From Rhopalosiphum padi (lineage: Eukaryota > Arthropoda > Insecta > Hemiptera > Aphididae), in NCBI RefSeq assembly GCF_020882245.1, contig NC_083598.1:28433858-28497857 (forward strand): a stretch of 64,000 nucleotides of DNA, read 5' to 3'. Below the pieces are notes generated by a model. It saw only the letters and a list, made by a program, of their open reading frames with translations. It did no database searches and was not told the origin of the DNA. Both the position numbers and the translations under genes were made by a program. This document shows positions 1 through 12,650 of this stretch, one piece after another. Numbering within the stretch: position 1 is the first letter of the stretch; every line of letters begins with the position of its first letter.

Positions 1-937
1 GAGTCATTAATTTAACTCTGCAAAGCGTTTAACATTTAGAGATCAATAGATAATGCTATCGGACATTTTTATTGGTGCATTAATGATGCTATTAATAAAC
101 ATTTAAGTCGTTTACCTATGTAATAACAGTATAGAAGGGTGCACGGTGCACTATGTGAGTAGTGACATTACCTATACGTAAATGTTATGTTGTGATTACG
201 CTTCAAAAATGTACTTAGAAACCAACTGTTATAATTGCTTTAGTTAAAAAGTTCATTTACACAAACACCAACTGTATACAACTCGCAGACAATTGGAGCC
301 GAGTCATTTTGGCTGTATAATGTATGGATAATTATCTTGAAATTACGTAATTTTGAAATATGTTACTATGATAAATAGTTAAAACGCAGTATTCAGTGCA
401 AGTGCGTATTATAAATTCTTATTACTGGAAAAACATGTATATATATAGGTACCTATATTCGTGTATATCGTTACAGATATAAATCGCCCTTCTACACATA
501 GGTACTAGTGTACTACGTGTATAATACGAAATCACAGATGTACGCAGAATTCGTTTATGGGGAGGAATACCATTTAATATAATATACAAAATGTTTATTC
601 CATATGTAAATGTAATATTTCATAAAAGAAGTCATTATACATGGTTTACTTATGGAGGATTAAACCTCTAAACTACCCTCGATACGCCACTGACGAAATT
701 AACTAGTGTCATTTTATACGGTAACGATATGAAAATCATAAAGGATGTTAATATTGTTAATTTGTTAGTGTCCACCACCACGCCACATGTTAAAATATAT
801 ATATTATAATAAATATTTGTGTGTACGCATACGCAATATTATTATGTTATGATATATTCGTATGTACAACACATTTTAAAATCATCGAGATAGGAAATGA
901 GTCGCGCCCGAGATAATTTATATAATGATACTTAGAC
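1..937. other. AT-rich intergenic, no gene seen
   Basis: No open frame of useful length, no splice-bounded block and no recognisable repeat end is visible. The sequence is AT-rich with short runs of TA. It leads into the CpG-rich block that follows. Confidence 0.5.
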
Positions 938-2530
938 TTGGCAACAGTGCGTAAATGCGCGTCGCGACCATTGTATACTAACACTGCACTCGTGTATATA
1001 TACATATGGAAGGTAGACGTATATACACACTTACTTACGCATACTCACACACACTCGCGCACGCGCACGGGTCCAATAAGTTTGATTTCCGGTGTTATCC
1101 GACTGACAATAATAATAATTTCACTAAATATATACTACCGAAAAATGTCCCATTGTTTCGGTTCCCCTGTGTTTCACCACTGCTACAGTCGGCCGAGTCG
1201 CGCGCGTACGGTAAAATCCTCGGCCCGGCGCCGGCAGTGCGTCCGCGTGCAAGTCGTCGAATCGTCGCGACGATCCACCGCGACCGGCCGACCAACCACC
1301 TATAAAACTTTATTCGATATTCACCGGTGGTCGGGGGGGTGGTACCAACGAGGTCGCGTCATTGACACTGCGGCGGGACACGAATCGTGCAGATAATAAT
1401 ATTATGATACAATTGCTGGCCTCTTACTACGGATGGAAATATGCGCGGCACGTGCATTGGATTCAAAATCATTTGATGGGGTGGTGATAAACGCGCGTAT
1501 ATTCGATATTGTGATACAGGGTAGTTTTAACATCTGTATATACTATAATCAATAGCGTCGAGTCGTCGAATTTACGGGGTGTATACCTGGAGGGTAGATT
1601 TGATGATAACACAAACAAAACTAAACGAGCAATAATTATCGTCAAATCTTCCAGGTGTGACCTAGCTGTAAACCCTTCTACCGTCGTGTAGAAAACGTTT
1701 ATGCGTCGTGCGCGCGCGGTTAGGAGGTTAGGACGGTTAGGTCGAAGTCAGCGTTGTCGCACTTTCTTACATTACACCCGCATCTTCGTAGCTGTTGTTG
1801 TTGTTGTTGTTGTTTTAGTACTCGGTCGCATGCATATTATTGTTGTTGCCGCCGCCACCGTTGCTACTACCACCACTACTACAATGCACATAGATATAAC
1901 GTTTCGTCGAAAATTTGTTAAAAAAAAAAAAGAAAAAAGGCCGATATCTGCGTGGAAATAAAAATAATAATAAATATCAAACGGTAAGTAATCGTCGTCA
2001 CCATCGACGCCAAATAGTAATGGGCCTCGATGAGGTCAGGCAGGAAACCCGAGAGAGGCGGTGAAATGTAAATGTTACAGAAAACGAAATGATAAATATA
2101 AACGAAAACGAAAAAAAATCATAAAACCGATGGACGACGACGCCGCCGCCGTTTGCGTACGCGGTCTGTGTGCAGACGAGCGCGCGCACACTGCTACGCG
2201 TATAATGTAGTGCACACACACGCATGAAACGTGGCAACGTGCGATATTGAAATCAACGTCGTCGTCGGCAGCGGCGGTGGCGGTGGTGTCGGTGTCGGTG
2301 TCGGTGTCGGTGACGACGGCGGTGGCAGCGGTGTCTCGGTGACGACAGTTATTTATTATATTGTTATTAGGAAGTATTTTTCTTCTTTTTATTATTTGTA
2401 CTGCGTTCCGAGCGAGACGCGACTGAGCCGCGGAGCGAAAACTTTTGGAGAAAGGAGACCGCGAATCTGACACCGATTTTAGGGCGCCACACGGCACGAT
2501 GAACGCGGGCGAAGGGTGCTTACCGGTACG
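938..2530. promoter_or_regulatory. CpG-rich promoter-like island
   Basis: Against an AT-rich background this stretch carries dense CpG blocks, notably about 1190-1400, 1690-1900 and 1990-2530. It has low-complexity runs such as (TTG)n near 1795-1815 and (GGTGTC)n near 2275-2320. Open frames on both strands here are compositionally biased and resemble no protein family, so I read them as by-products of base composition. Similar GC-rich patches in AT-rich insect genomes often mark promoters and 5' untranslated exons, which is my inference here. A possible initiating exon lies at its right edge (2499-2525). Confidence 0.4.
2499..2525 (+). CDS. possible first coding exon (unidentified gene)
   Basis: At the right edge of the CpG-rich island an ATG opens a 9-codon frame (MNAGEGCLP) that ends exactly at a splice-donor-like GTACGT at 2526. 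A short initiating exon at the edge of a CpG island is a common gene start. No downstream plus-strand exon could be linked to it, and the protein fragment is too short to identify. A minus-strand donor-like GTAAGC overlaps the same place, so strand is uncertain. Confidence 0.18.
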
Positions 2531-5500
2531 TTTTTTTTCTACTCTACACGATGCTCATCCTGACCTAACTGAAATATTTATTTTAAAAATAATATTATTA
2601 TTTCAATTATAACAACAACCATTTATTTGAGGTAATAATATACGCGACGTGCGGGTTAGTGGAAAATCGTCGTAATTTAAAATGTCGATTATTATTATTT
2701 TTTTTTTTAACTACTACTGCACCCATCTTACACGATAGTCACTTACGTAAATATTGTATTAAACAAAGTGCAGACGTTTATCGTTTTGATCGTGATCGGG
2801 GTCCACAAGTCGTCCAAAAATATTTACGAGCACGACAATATTTTATTTTCAGGAGCGTACACGGAAGGTTTTTTTAGAAGTTCACCCCCTCTCCGAAATT
2901 TCAGGAAAATTATCAAGTTCAAGTACATGTTTTTATAGAATAAAAGTGATGTTTGCCGATTAAATTTTTGTCATATATAAACCTGTAAATATACACAACC
3001 TTAACCTCTCTCCCACCCCTCTCCCAAAATACAAATTATTTACCCGCCTGTTTTATTTATATTATTGTATTATTATTGTCTTTATTCGGTTATATGTTAG
3101 CGTCCATAAATGATTTTGAACGTTTCAAATAAATATTATATACTATAAGGAAGAATAATTATTATTGTTGTGTATACAAAACGATATTTCAACCCGATTA
3201 CCTTTAAAATAAACGTTCGACAACAATCATAATATGTCAGGTATTTATACCGAATTTGAAAGTAAAATGATTGTATCTTCATAATATATTATTACATATT
3301 ATTATAGTGTATACGTCGGTAGGAATTTTAAATGCGATTTGTTTGTATTATACATGTATACGTAATAAACGTGTACGATCAATGTGCGTTGTGCACCACA
3401 ACATATTAACGAGGAAAACATACGTAATAAAAAAAAAATCCCTCTGTTATATTATTTATTATTTATTAGTTATTACTTATTAGTTATTAACCTGATTAAT
3501 TATTATTTAATAATTATTATAAGCAGTGCAGTAATACTAATAAGTAATAACCTTAACTTACAAATAATCCAAAGTTGTAAACAGTAAAATATACAAATTT
3601 CGTATTTCACTTGGCATTAACTGAAGTATAGGTATCTTTATATTTTTAAGCACTATAATTAAATCCTGTACCACGTATTACAGCTTATAATTGTACGTAT
3701 TTCTACCTGTTAGTTATTACATATATTTAAATGTAAATACAGTTAATTGATGATAATGAAGGTTTATAATATATGTATTCTACAAATTTGTTGTAACAAG
3801 TGAATATAACAAACCTCGAAATATAGCTCCAGGGGTAAAATTATTAAGATTACGTTCAATATCAGTATAAAAAAATAACTGTATTGGAAAATAAATGTCA
3901 GTGCCCATTACAATATCCATCAATATGCCATCGTGATATATTCGAGATTTGTCAGTCATAATAACATTATATATTAGGTACATAAAAATAAATTCGTTTT
4001 ACATAATATATTCCCGTATAATAGAGGAATAATATACTCACTCGTTAAGTATTAACGTCTAACGTTTTCAAAAAATTATTCGAATAAGTTAAAGCTAGCA
4101 TGTTATGGCTACATCCAAATTGTCTCTCATACTTAAAAACTGTCATCCAGAATTGGATTCTAGATTATTTTAGGTACTTCACTAGTTGGGTCCCAAATAT
4201 TTTTCGGTAAGTATGTATGCTGCATCGTATTGTGCCATTTATACAGACGTGATAATTCGGACTCCCGTCTAATTAGCACGGTGAGTTCAACGCAAAATAT
4301 ATGGATGTATGTGCATACGACATTTATAGACTAGGTGTAAATCAGACGTGGGTAATTATATTTCGGTGCATTTTTTCAAATGTACATATACGTTGAAATA
4401 TCGTCTAGCATCGAAATAAACTATATCACACCGTTGCATATTATTATGTTCGTGCAGTCGACATTGCCACACTGTGATAAACATAATATAATATAAGCGT
4501 ACAAAATTATCGGACAATAAATAATGTAGGAAATGCCTAAAATAATTTGGAATTCAATTAGTAAAAATAAAAAAATTAGGATATAATCTCTGAATTTATT
4601 GGTACCCGATGATTTTGCAGCATACAGAAACGTTAATAATTCATTTAATATGGTTCAGCCATTCAGGTTATCTAATAATATTTTCCATTATTTATTATTT
4701 ACGAGTTTATGTTAATGCATAATATAAATTATAAAAATTAGAAGAAAAATTTAAATTGCTTTTATAGTCTAGGAACAAATTATTTGAATACATATTTTGT
4801 AACGACCCACGAAACCAAGAAAACCCGTGAATATTATTATAATTGGTACGTTATCAATACCGTTTTCGATATAGTGATAATGAGTGAACACAAAATAAAT
4901 AATATAATTTGGTTTTGTGGACCAAAACTTTCATCGTATTTAGTTGTACCTCCAAATAAATACTATATTTGTAAAATCGTAACAAAAAATAAATTTAATA
5001 CATATACTATTGTACTTGATTTGAATTCAATATGGGGCCAAATTATGTTACGAAATCCGCGTCGTCAATCCGTGAAACACGTCTACTATGCGGTAAAATA
5101 TAATTGTACATTATTATAATATCGATTACTGGTGTTTAACATTGTTATTGTTATCACTATATTATGACGATGATGATGATGATGGTTGATAATGATGACG
5201 ATGATGATAATAATACAAATAAAAACAAAATACTGCAGTAACTGCCAATATGATGGTATGTCTAAGGGTGTGTAATCAATGTTACATTTTATCTTAAATC
5301 TAACTATATAGAACATTCTATAGAATGGCTGGTAATAAATATGGTTATACTATGGCAGACATAATAATATAATATCACAAAATACCTCAGTACACGTTTA
5401 AGCACTCTGGTTTAGTATGTGTTCGTCGGTTGCAAGCATCATCACTACACCAATATGTACAAACGTCTGTGTCAGGGAGACGGCAAAATGATAACCTTTG

Positions 5501-8500
5501 GCTCCGTTACGATAAAACAAAATAAATACTATGATGTACCTACCTAACAACCATTCGAAATAGACGTGGAGTCGAGAAAGTCTATAACTGACAAACGAAA
5601 CAAAAAAATATAATAATAATAATATAATAACAGTACAACGCAATAAAATTCTTGCGGTTATTTGTTTAAAAAACAAAAAAATTAACGCGTCATCCACGCT
5701 ACATATTCACATATAAATTAATCAAATTAATTCAAAGAATATACAAAATTATTATTACCAATATTGACGATAACGTGAAAAACCGCGTGATTATAATTAA
5801 CATTAATAAAATCTCAATCACAGAAAATTACTCTTTTACACTGTTGTCAAATATTTATCAGGATAATTATATATTTTCGATGTTACCACGGTAACACGTC
5901 ATATAGTGCCATTATATTATATTGTTATATCCGATTTGAATATTGATTTGTTAGTGACATACTCAATTTATAAATATCATAACAATTGTTGAATGAAATA
6001 TGTGTCATTGGATAGAAAAGCAATTCGAAATCGAATTATAATATTAACCCCGTAAATTTCAAAATATACACCCGAATTCAGAATTTATACGTATCTAAAA
6101 GTTATTATGCTGACAATACCTACATTATACTAGTATAATATTAATTATATATATATTGGTTAGGAATATTATTATTATTATTTTTTTTTGTTAAACTATT
6201 AAATGTCGACTGTTTTTTAATGGTGCCAAAATATATTTTCATATTATTAAACAGTTAAACCGCCGTTCAAAAAATCACTACTTAAAACGAAACAGGTGAT
6301 GTAATACAATCCCATCGGATGAGCTACACTCCGTGCGGCGTACATCGACCAAGGCTACTTTAAGATTCCGATTAATAATATAATATTATCATCAATAAAA
6401 CACGTCGACCGATTAAAATTTCTTTTGCGATAAAAATAGAATGACATATTTTCTAATTAAAAGGTGTGGTGGATATATCAACGGTCAAATATCGTGTTAA
6501 TTAATAGTGTAATAAACACCCGTCAACTGTACGTGAGAAAATATAAATAATAAAAATAATTCGATAGAAATCATCATTCGCTGTATCGTGACAAGTATAT
6601 ATCCTATTTTTCGTATCAATGGATTATTATTATGTGTAATTATTGTTAAAAAGTGTACACTATATTATAGTATAGCTGTAATATAGTGACTATATTATAC
6701 GACTATAATAGTGTATTTGAATAATAAATCATTTATACCAGGCTAAAACATAAAAAAGAAACTATTACTTTGATAAAAGAAAAACATTGGGAAAAAATAC
6801 GCTGTACAGTCAACACTGCTGTTCATTGATCGCAGATTTTTATTATTTTAATGAGTCGAATCGTTTTTAGAAAATATTTTTTACTCAATCATAGTAATAA
6901 TAAATAATAATTGCGCTTAGTGTAATTGTGTGAACCTCACCTGTAAAAGAAGTAAAAAATTAAAAGGATATAAGACGAAACTTGAGGAAGGATAAGGTAT
7001 AACCGTGAAAACTAAAATGACATATTTGAAGTTTAAGTCTCGAGGTATATGGTATTTCCTATAAATGAGGAATACAGTCTTGTAGATACAAATAGCATAG
7101 TAATACATACGTTTGTTTCATACATAAATTATTGCAAATATAGGACTACATTTTTCATATTTTTTCATAATAAACAGTAACAAGTATTTTACATTTTTAA
7201 GAACTATTTTTCTAGTATTTGCAAATTTTAAAAAATTTGTTTTTGAAAACAGATTTATTTAACGTTTTTCATAAATCATGAGAAAGTTACATGAGAAAAA
7301 AAAGCGAACTGATAATAATAAGTTCGGCTGTTGGTATTAGATTTTAGATAATTATATACGTATTATTTTTAAAATCAATTAGAAATATTATTTGTAAAAA
7401 TCTAAATCTAAAATTTAATTGTTTAATATTAAGTTCATTAATTTAATAATTTAAAATAAAAACTTTTTAAGCTGGTATTTTTATATTAGGTTATTAAATA
7501 CGCATATTTCAAGATTATAATTACTAATTAGGTTTAATTTTAACACATTTTATAGCGATTTTGCTAAAGAATCCAAAACCCCAATAAATACATGAATACG
7601 AAAACTAACATTTAGGTTTTCGAACAATAAACAAAGTTATCGATGTACCAATTATCTTAATATTTTATAGTTTTAATAATTTGAAAACTAAATTTTACAA
7701 TAATTAATTAACATATCAGTTAGATATGTATTGTAAGATCTTCCTTTATTTACTACAAATAAATGTTTATTATTATAATAATTGTTTCATTAAAATGTAT
7801 ATATTTAAACAAATTAACTCAACTCAAATATTTTATAAGTACGTATACATTTAAATAAATCAATCAGTATTTTTAAATAACTAGATAATTTATATTATTT
7901 TTTATGTTCATTAGAACTTGTCAAAGTTCACTAGGTTTGTATACCTATCTAGTTACGGATAAGTATATTATTATGCATAATTTTATCTCTTTCGTTTTTA
8001 TGTTACTTTCTTGAGGCTAATATAAAATATTCTAATGTGCAATTCTGAGTGAAAATCGTACTGGTAGATAAATGCCGGTCTAATACAGTAACGCAGAAAC
8101 CACTTGTTGACAATACAATAACAATACTAAGGTAAAACGTTCGTATTCGTTAGGTTCACGTACGTTACGTGTCGTCTTGTCACACAACACGTGTGAATCT
8201 AAAATAGTCACATGTGCCGTAATATTTCGTATTTACCAATACAAACAGAATATTATGATAAATTGAAAATAATAATTCAATTGCTAAAATAAATGTACCG
8301 ATAATAGTTTAAAGTAGTATAATATGCCCATTATATATTATATTTGTCCGTAGTTTTTTGGAGAGTTTCTAAAGGAGTTTTAACTTTTAAGTGTTTTGTA
8401 TGGTATAATAAAGGAAAGTAAGGTAATTTCTAGGAAGTTCTTGGACAGTTCGCAGTCAAAGAGCGTAATTGAAACTTGTTTCGAGGCCCGTCCGTTGTAG

Positions 8501-9585
8501 TCAGGATACATTCACAATAATTATTGAGTTCACTCTCATTGAGTTACGGTTATTTGTTTTCTCAAAAAGTTTTCAACCATATTTAAACCGAGTAAAACCT
8601 CTGGGGTTCATGTTCAATCATCAGTCGTCACTAATTGTTTTAAATAGTTTCTAAATGGTTTTCCCAGGAAATGTCTCAATTTTAAACTCGTCTCAGGTGA
8701 TAAATAATTATATACACCTATACAATATTTCAACGGAAATTGTAATTCGGTTATCTTTATAAATTAATATACTTATGAAATAGTTATTGATTAATACACA
8801 ATAATAATGATTTTCGTTATTCGTTAATAGAATACCTATTACATATATACATTATATATACATTTTGCATTATGGAAAAAAAACCAAAAATAATTTGAAC
8901 TTATATTTATTCCAGCGGTTGAAGCGAAAGTAAATAATACTTTTTAAAAATGGGAAATTTAGTTTACAACATTTCGGAACTTAACTATTTGCATTTTATT
9001 ATATACAACAAATAGTAGTTACAAATCAATAGGTACCTAGGTACATACAAATATTTAAAACTTAAGAAATTGTGTTAACGATCATCAATTGGTTATTTCT
9101 TGTCATATTTAGATATTATATTTTTATGAATGTGGATCTTATTTTATGAAATAACTGTATAGAAAATAAATTATGATAAAAATACTATTCAAAATTGTAC
9201 CCAACATTATAAAGTATTATAAAAACAAATTTAAAACTTTAATAACATACAATTAAATATGATATTTCGTATGAATCAATTAAAAATTTCTTTTAAAAAA
9301 GAAAATAATAGATTTTTATTTTTAAACAATAATTGTATAAAATTTACTTTAATTTCTATTATTATGGAACACTATGCAATGTAACAATAATAACGTCAAG
9401 GAATAACGTACAATAAATTGCAAATTAAGTTTGTTTTTAGAAATTACTTACCCGTGTTTTAACATTATAAACCTATCGCCAATAAACAATATATTGTTAA
9501 ACCTAATAATACCGTAATATTTTTCGGTTCACCTCGTTAAAATACGATAGTATTAAAATATAAAACACATCGTAAACCCAAAAAC
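2531..9585. other. AT-rich intergenic or intronic stretch
   Basis: No gene could be supported. The longest open frame (roughly 4.77-5.12 kb, plus strand) is about what chance gives in AT-rich DNA. It has no recognisable motif, although it ends near a GTAAAA donor-like site. Short TA- and TAA-rich tracts are scattered throughout. This could be the first intron of a gene starting in the island at 2.5 kb or in the one at 9.7 kb. Confidence 0.4.
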
Positions 9586-10048
9586 TTACGAGTTACGACT
9601 GCCCACTTACCAGCAAGTCTCAAATCGTGTAGTATATAATCACAAAAATATAAAAGACTAAAAGAGCGTAATGGTAAATGTATGTACTTACTGCTTACGG
9701 TGCCGGACACAATCGGATATTATAACAATAACCAATTTTCCAGGGCGCGAAAAAAATATCCAAAACCGAAATTTCACCGGAAGGGCGAATTTTTCAAAAC
9801 CACCGCGAGGAGAATAACAAACAAAAATAAAATAAATTAAAGACGCACTTAGTGGAAAAACCACTTCGCATCGGTATATAATATGAATACGAGCGAATTT
9901 TCGCGGCAAACGATCGCGGAGAAGAGCACCGGTGGCAACGACGGCGACGACGACGAGTGTGGAGTGACGTCGGCGGCGGCGGCGGTACGGCACGACACCA
10001 CGATAGACACACTGTGTGTGCGGCGGCGCAGCGTCGGAGGTGGTGGTG

Positions 10049-10084
<36 letters not shown>

Positions 10085-10950
10085 GAGACGAGCCCCAAGG
10101 CTGTTACGCGCGTTAAGTGCCACGCCCGCGCCACCCACCCCACCCCATACCCATTCGTGCAGGGAGCGCGCGCGCAGACCGCCGCGCTAGACACGCGCCC
10201 GTCCGCCCGCCGATACCGACGACGAATTTCGTCGCTCGCGTTATCATGATATTTTTCACGCGGGTGCACGTTATCAGTATTTGCCCGAAATAGCACACGT
10301 GCTCGTGTGATAACGGCCGCGGCACATAATATTGCCGTCGGATATGGACGTTAACATGGCCGACGACTTCGGTCAATAGTTTTTTTTTTTTTATTTTGTT
10401 TATTTTCGCACTCTAGTACTCTACGCTTCTCCTCGGACGTGTCTCGACGGTTATCGGCGCGACAACGGTTGCCAAAGACCAAATTTTTTTCTGTACGGTC
10501 ATTTTTTTTTTAAATTTAATTCAAGACTGCCCGCCGGAAAGGTCGAATGACGAGCTCGACGTCTTTTCAGCGACCGAATGAAATAAAGGTTACATCGGCG
10601 TATTTATAGAAATGCTACAACGGGGAATCGCCTCTCGGCCACGGGTGCCGTAGACGGGCCTATTATTACTTCCATTGCACCTGTTTATATATTGGGAATC
10701 GGGCTCGTTTTCGAGTGTATAAAAATATTCCCAGTACGTCTGCAAGACGATCACCGTTGCAGGCGAACGCTGAAAAAACGTTCCATTTCACTCCCCCGAG
10801 CGTCGCGTCGCGCGTTATAAAAAAATTGCACAATTGCTGCCTCTAGAAAAACACGGCGTAATCTTATACTTCGGCAACTATTCGCGGGACGCAATATTTT
10901 TATTCCCGGACAGCGCAGCGTTTTTATTGTATAATCGATTAAGGTCTTCG
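9586..10950 (-). promoter_or_regulatory. CpG-rich promoter and first-exon region
   Basis: The block about 9.88-10.95 kb is strongly CpG-rich, with a (GAC)n/(GGC)n tract near 10040-10090. On its left flank the minus strand has four donor-like sites in about 110 bases: after 9699 (GTAAGC), 9692 (GTAAGTAC), 9611 (GTAAGTG) and 9590 (GTAAGTTT). This is what the 3' edges of alternative minus-strand first exons look like. The 202-codon minus frame across it (10296-9688) is Arg/Val/Ala-rich low complexity and is not claimed as a protein. The gene body would lie to the left, but no coding exon was recognised there. Confidence 0.35.
10040..10090. repeat. GAC/GGC trinucleotide tract
   Basis: An imperfect trinucleotide microsatellite (GGT, GAC, then GGC units) inside the CpG island. 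It produces poly-Asp/Gly, poly-Thr/Ala or poly-Arg/Val frames, which explains the spurious open frames on both strands. Confidence 0.7.
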
Positions 10951-11554
10951 ATGGGAACGTTATGACGTGTTTACGATCTTAGCGGTTTTTACCTGCCCTG
11001 AACATTGATAATGAAGTTCCGGATAGGCATATCAACTATAGTAGTATGGGGCTGTAGTCTTTTTCGTGGAAAAGAGAAAGAATATTATAATAAATAGTAT
11101 TATGCTATTATTATCTATGCTCTTGGAAGATTTCTCTGACTAAAATAGGGTATACTTTCACGGGCGTATGTAATTTGGTCCAACCCCCCTCAAAAAACAT
11201 ATGTAATTTGCGCCACATAAAACTAAATAAAAGCAGGGCATTATTTAATCTACGCCATATTGTACCTTCAAAAATTGTATTTTGTGCTACTTTTAAATAA
11301 TATAATACTTATAATACCTAGCTTGCTCACCTTTTTTTATACTTGCATCTTAAAAATGAAACTAAGCTTTTATTTATAAATTTTCTTTTGTTTATAGTCT
11401 TCATATATTTTTGAAAATTTTCAACCAATTTTATTTAAAGTAGAATTCCGTTTTTTGAGATGTATACTATTAATTAATAATTATATTATAATTAATGTTT
11501 CTGTTTGAAATCTTTTCGGTACGTCCAAAAAGTGGTAAATAGTAGGACGTGGTT

Positions 11555-11626
11555 GATAGAACCATAGACCTTATATATGGTATAAGTATAAGTTATATAC
11601 TTTTATATAAGGTCTATGGATAGAAC
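11555..11626. mobile_element. 56-bp MITE with 8-bp target duplication
   Basis: The element 11563-11618 has 15-base perfect terminal inverted repeats (CATAGACCTTATATA). It is flanked on both sides by the identical 8-base GATAGAAC (11555-11562 and 11619-11626). An exact 8-bp duplication fits hAT-type or similar integration. It sits inside the dead MULE, so it inserted after or during that element's decay. Non-autonomous: there is no room for a gene. Confidence 0.8.
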
Positions 11627-11985
11627 TATTAACTATTAACTTACAAAATTGCATTGTACATTTTATGATTCACAAGCATTTATAGTGAGAACTAGTAACG
11701 TGATGTTTGCAGAACATATTATTGGCGGAAATTTAGCCTCTTCAATGGAATATGTATAGGCGAAATTTGGAAGGGGCTTGGGTGTGTTTAGCACCCTCAA
11801 TTTTGAAATCAGCACCCTCAAATTGTTTCATGTTAATTGAGATTTTAATAGTATAATCAGGTATCCATAAACTTAAGACAACATCATGAAAAAATGATAG
11901 AAGAGCTTCAGCACCCCCAGTTTTTTCATTTAATTGCGCCCCTGAGTTTATGTGTCAATTAAATAATTCGTATATTTTTGAAATC

Positions 11986-12546
11986 TTATGTCATTATAGG
12001 AATTGATGACATAAAATTTTCAATAAAGCAGTCACTAACCTCATTTGAAGATAGGAATGGCAACACAAACATGAGATTTAACCACTTGTTCTCTTCTGTT
12101 TTATTATTTTGATTTACATTGGATAGACCTAATTCTTGAATTTTTCTATACCACGATTGAGCGAGATGAAATCTACAATCAAATATTTCAATATCTTCCC
12201 ACATTTGTTTTAGTGCTACATGAATTGCTTCTTCGGAATCAAAAAAAAATTTAGATTTTTAACAGAGTTCACGTGCATTACACAGTGTTATGAAATTTTA
12301 AAATGAATTGACTTAAGATGAAGTGTTTTTGTTTGGAAGTAATGCAAATAAAAGACAAAAGTGGTATATAATGATCAATGCGTAAACCATGCAAAGAAAA
12401 CAATTGCGTAAATAACTTTGGTATATTGTATATTCGTATATAGCCGATGCGATATCAGTAAATTTATCAGCTGGTAAATTCCAACAATTGAAGTTAAAAG
12501 TGTGGCGCATATTGCATATTCCATTTCGTTTTCTATCGTAGCGCAA
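11986..12546 (-). pseudogene. MULE transposase remnant
   Basis: Two out-of-frame minus-strand pieces read as consecutive parts of a MULE-type transposase. Piece one (12546-12313) contains FALLPNKNTSS, matching the 'LLP(N/D)K' step of the DDE catalytic core. Between the pieces is a short matching stretch with SEEAIHVALKQMW (around 12240-12200). Piece two (12204-11986) contains FDCRFHLAQSWYRKIQELGL and LPFLSSNEVSDCF, the typical 'C-R-F-H-L-x-Q-x-W-x-R-K-I-Q' block after the core. Stops and frame changes separate them, and the N-terminus is missing, so the copy cannot encode an active enzyme. Family assignment is from motif recall; no search was run. Confidence 0.75.
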
Positions 12547-12650
12547 ATTACCAAAATAAATTTTTAGATGTGGCGCAAATTACAAGTAATAAAATTGGCG
12601 TAAATTACCATCTCCCATTTCGCCGACCAAAAATTCCCCCTCCCGATAAG

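Larger units (their letters stand above)
11165..12650 (-). mobile_element. degenerate MULE DNA transposon
   Basis: A decayed Mutator-like (MULE) element. A 17-base perfect inverted repeat, TGTAATTTGCGCCACAT, lies at 11202-11218 and in opposite orientation at 12568-12584. Both ends carry further related 'gcgcaaatta' motifs and C-rich flanks. Between them, on the minus strand, is a broken transposase (separate entry). A 56-bp MITE is inserted at 11563-11618, and a block of 'gcaccct' repeats lies at about 11790-11950. Outer ends are approximate because no target-site duplication was identified. Confidence 0.7.

Noticed and set aside
938..1961. 152- and 86-codon plus-strand frames in the first CpG island
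   Set aside because: Composition-driven (His/Thr/Tyr and Val runs from short repeats), with no recognisable protein content or good start context.
4763..5119. Plus-strand open frame of about 110-118 codons
   Set aside because: In AT-rich DNA of this length one such frame is expected by chance. A GTAAAA site follows and the last third is less AT-rich, but no motif or partner exon was found.
9688..10296. 202-codon minus-strand open frame in the CpG island
   Set aside because: The translation is Arg/Val/Ala low complexity driven by GAC/GGC repeats; several other frames over the same DNA are also open. No domain or conserved motif is visible.
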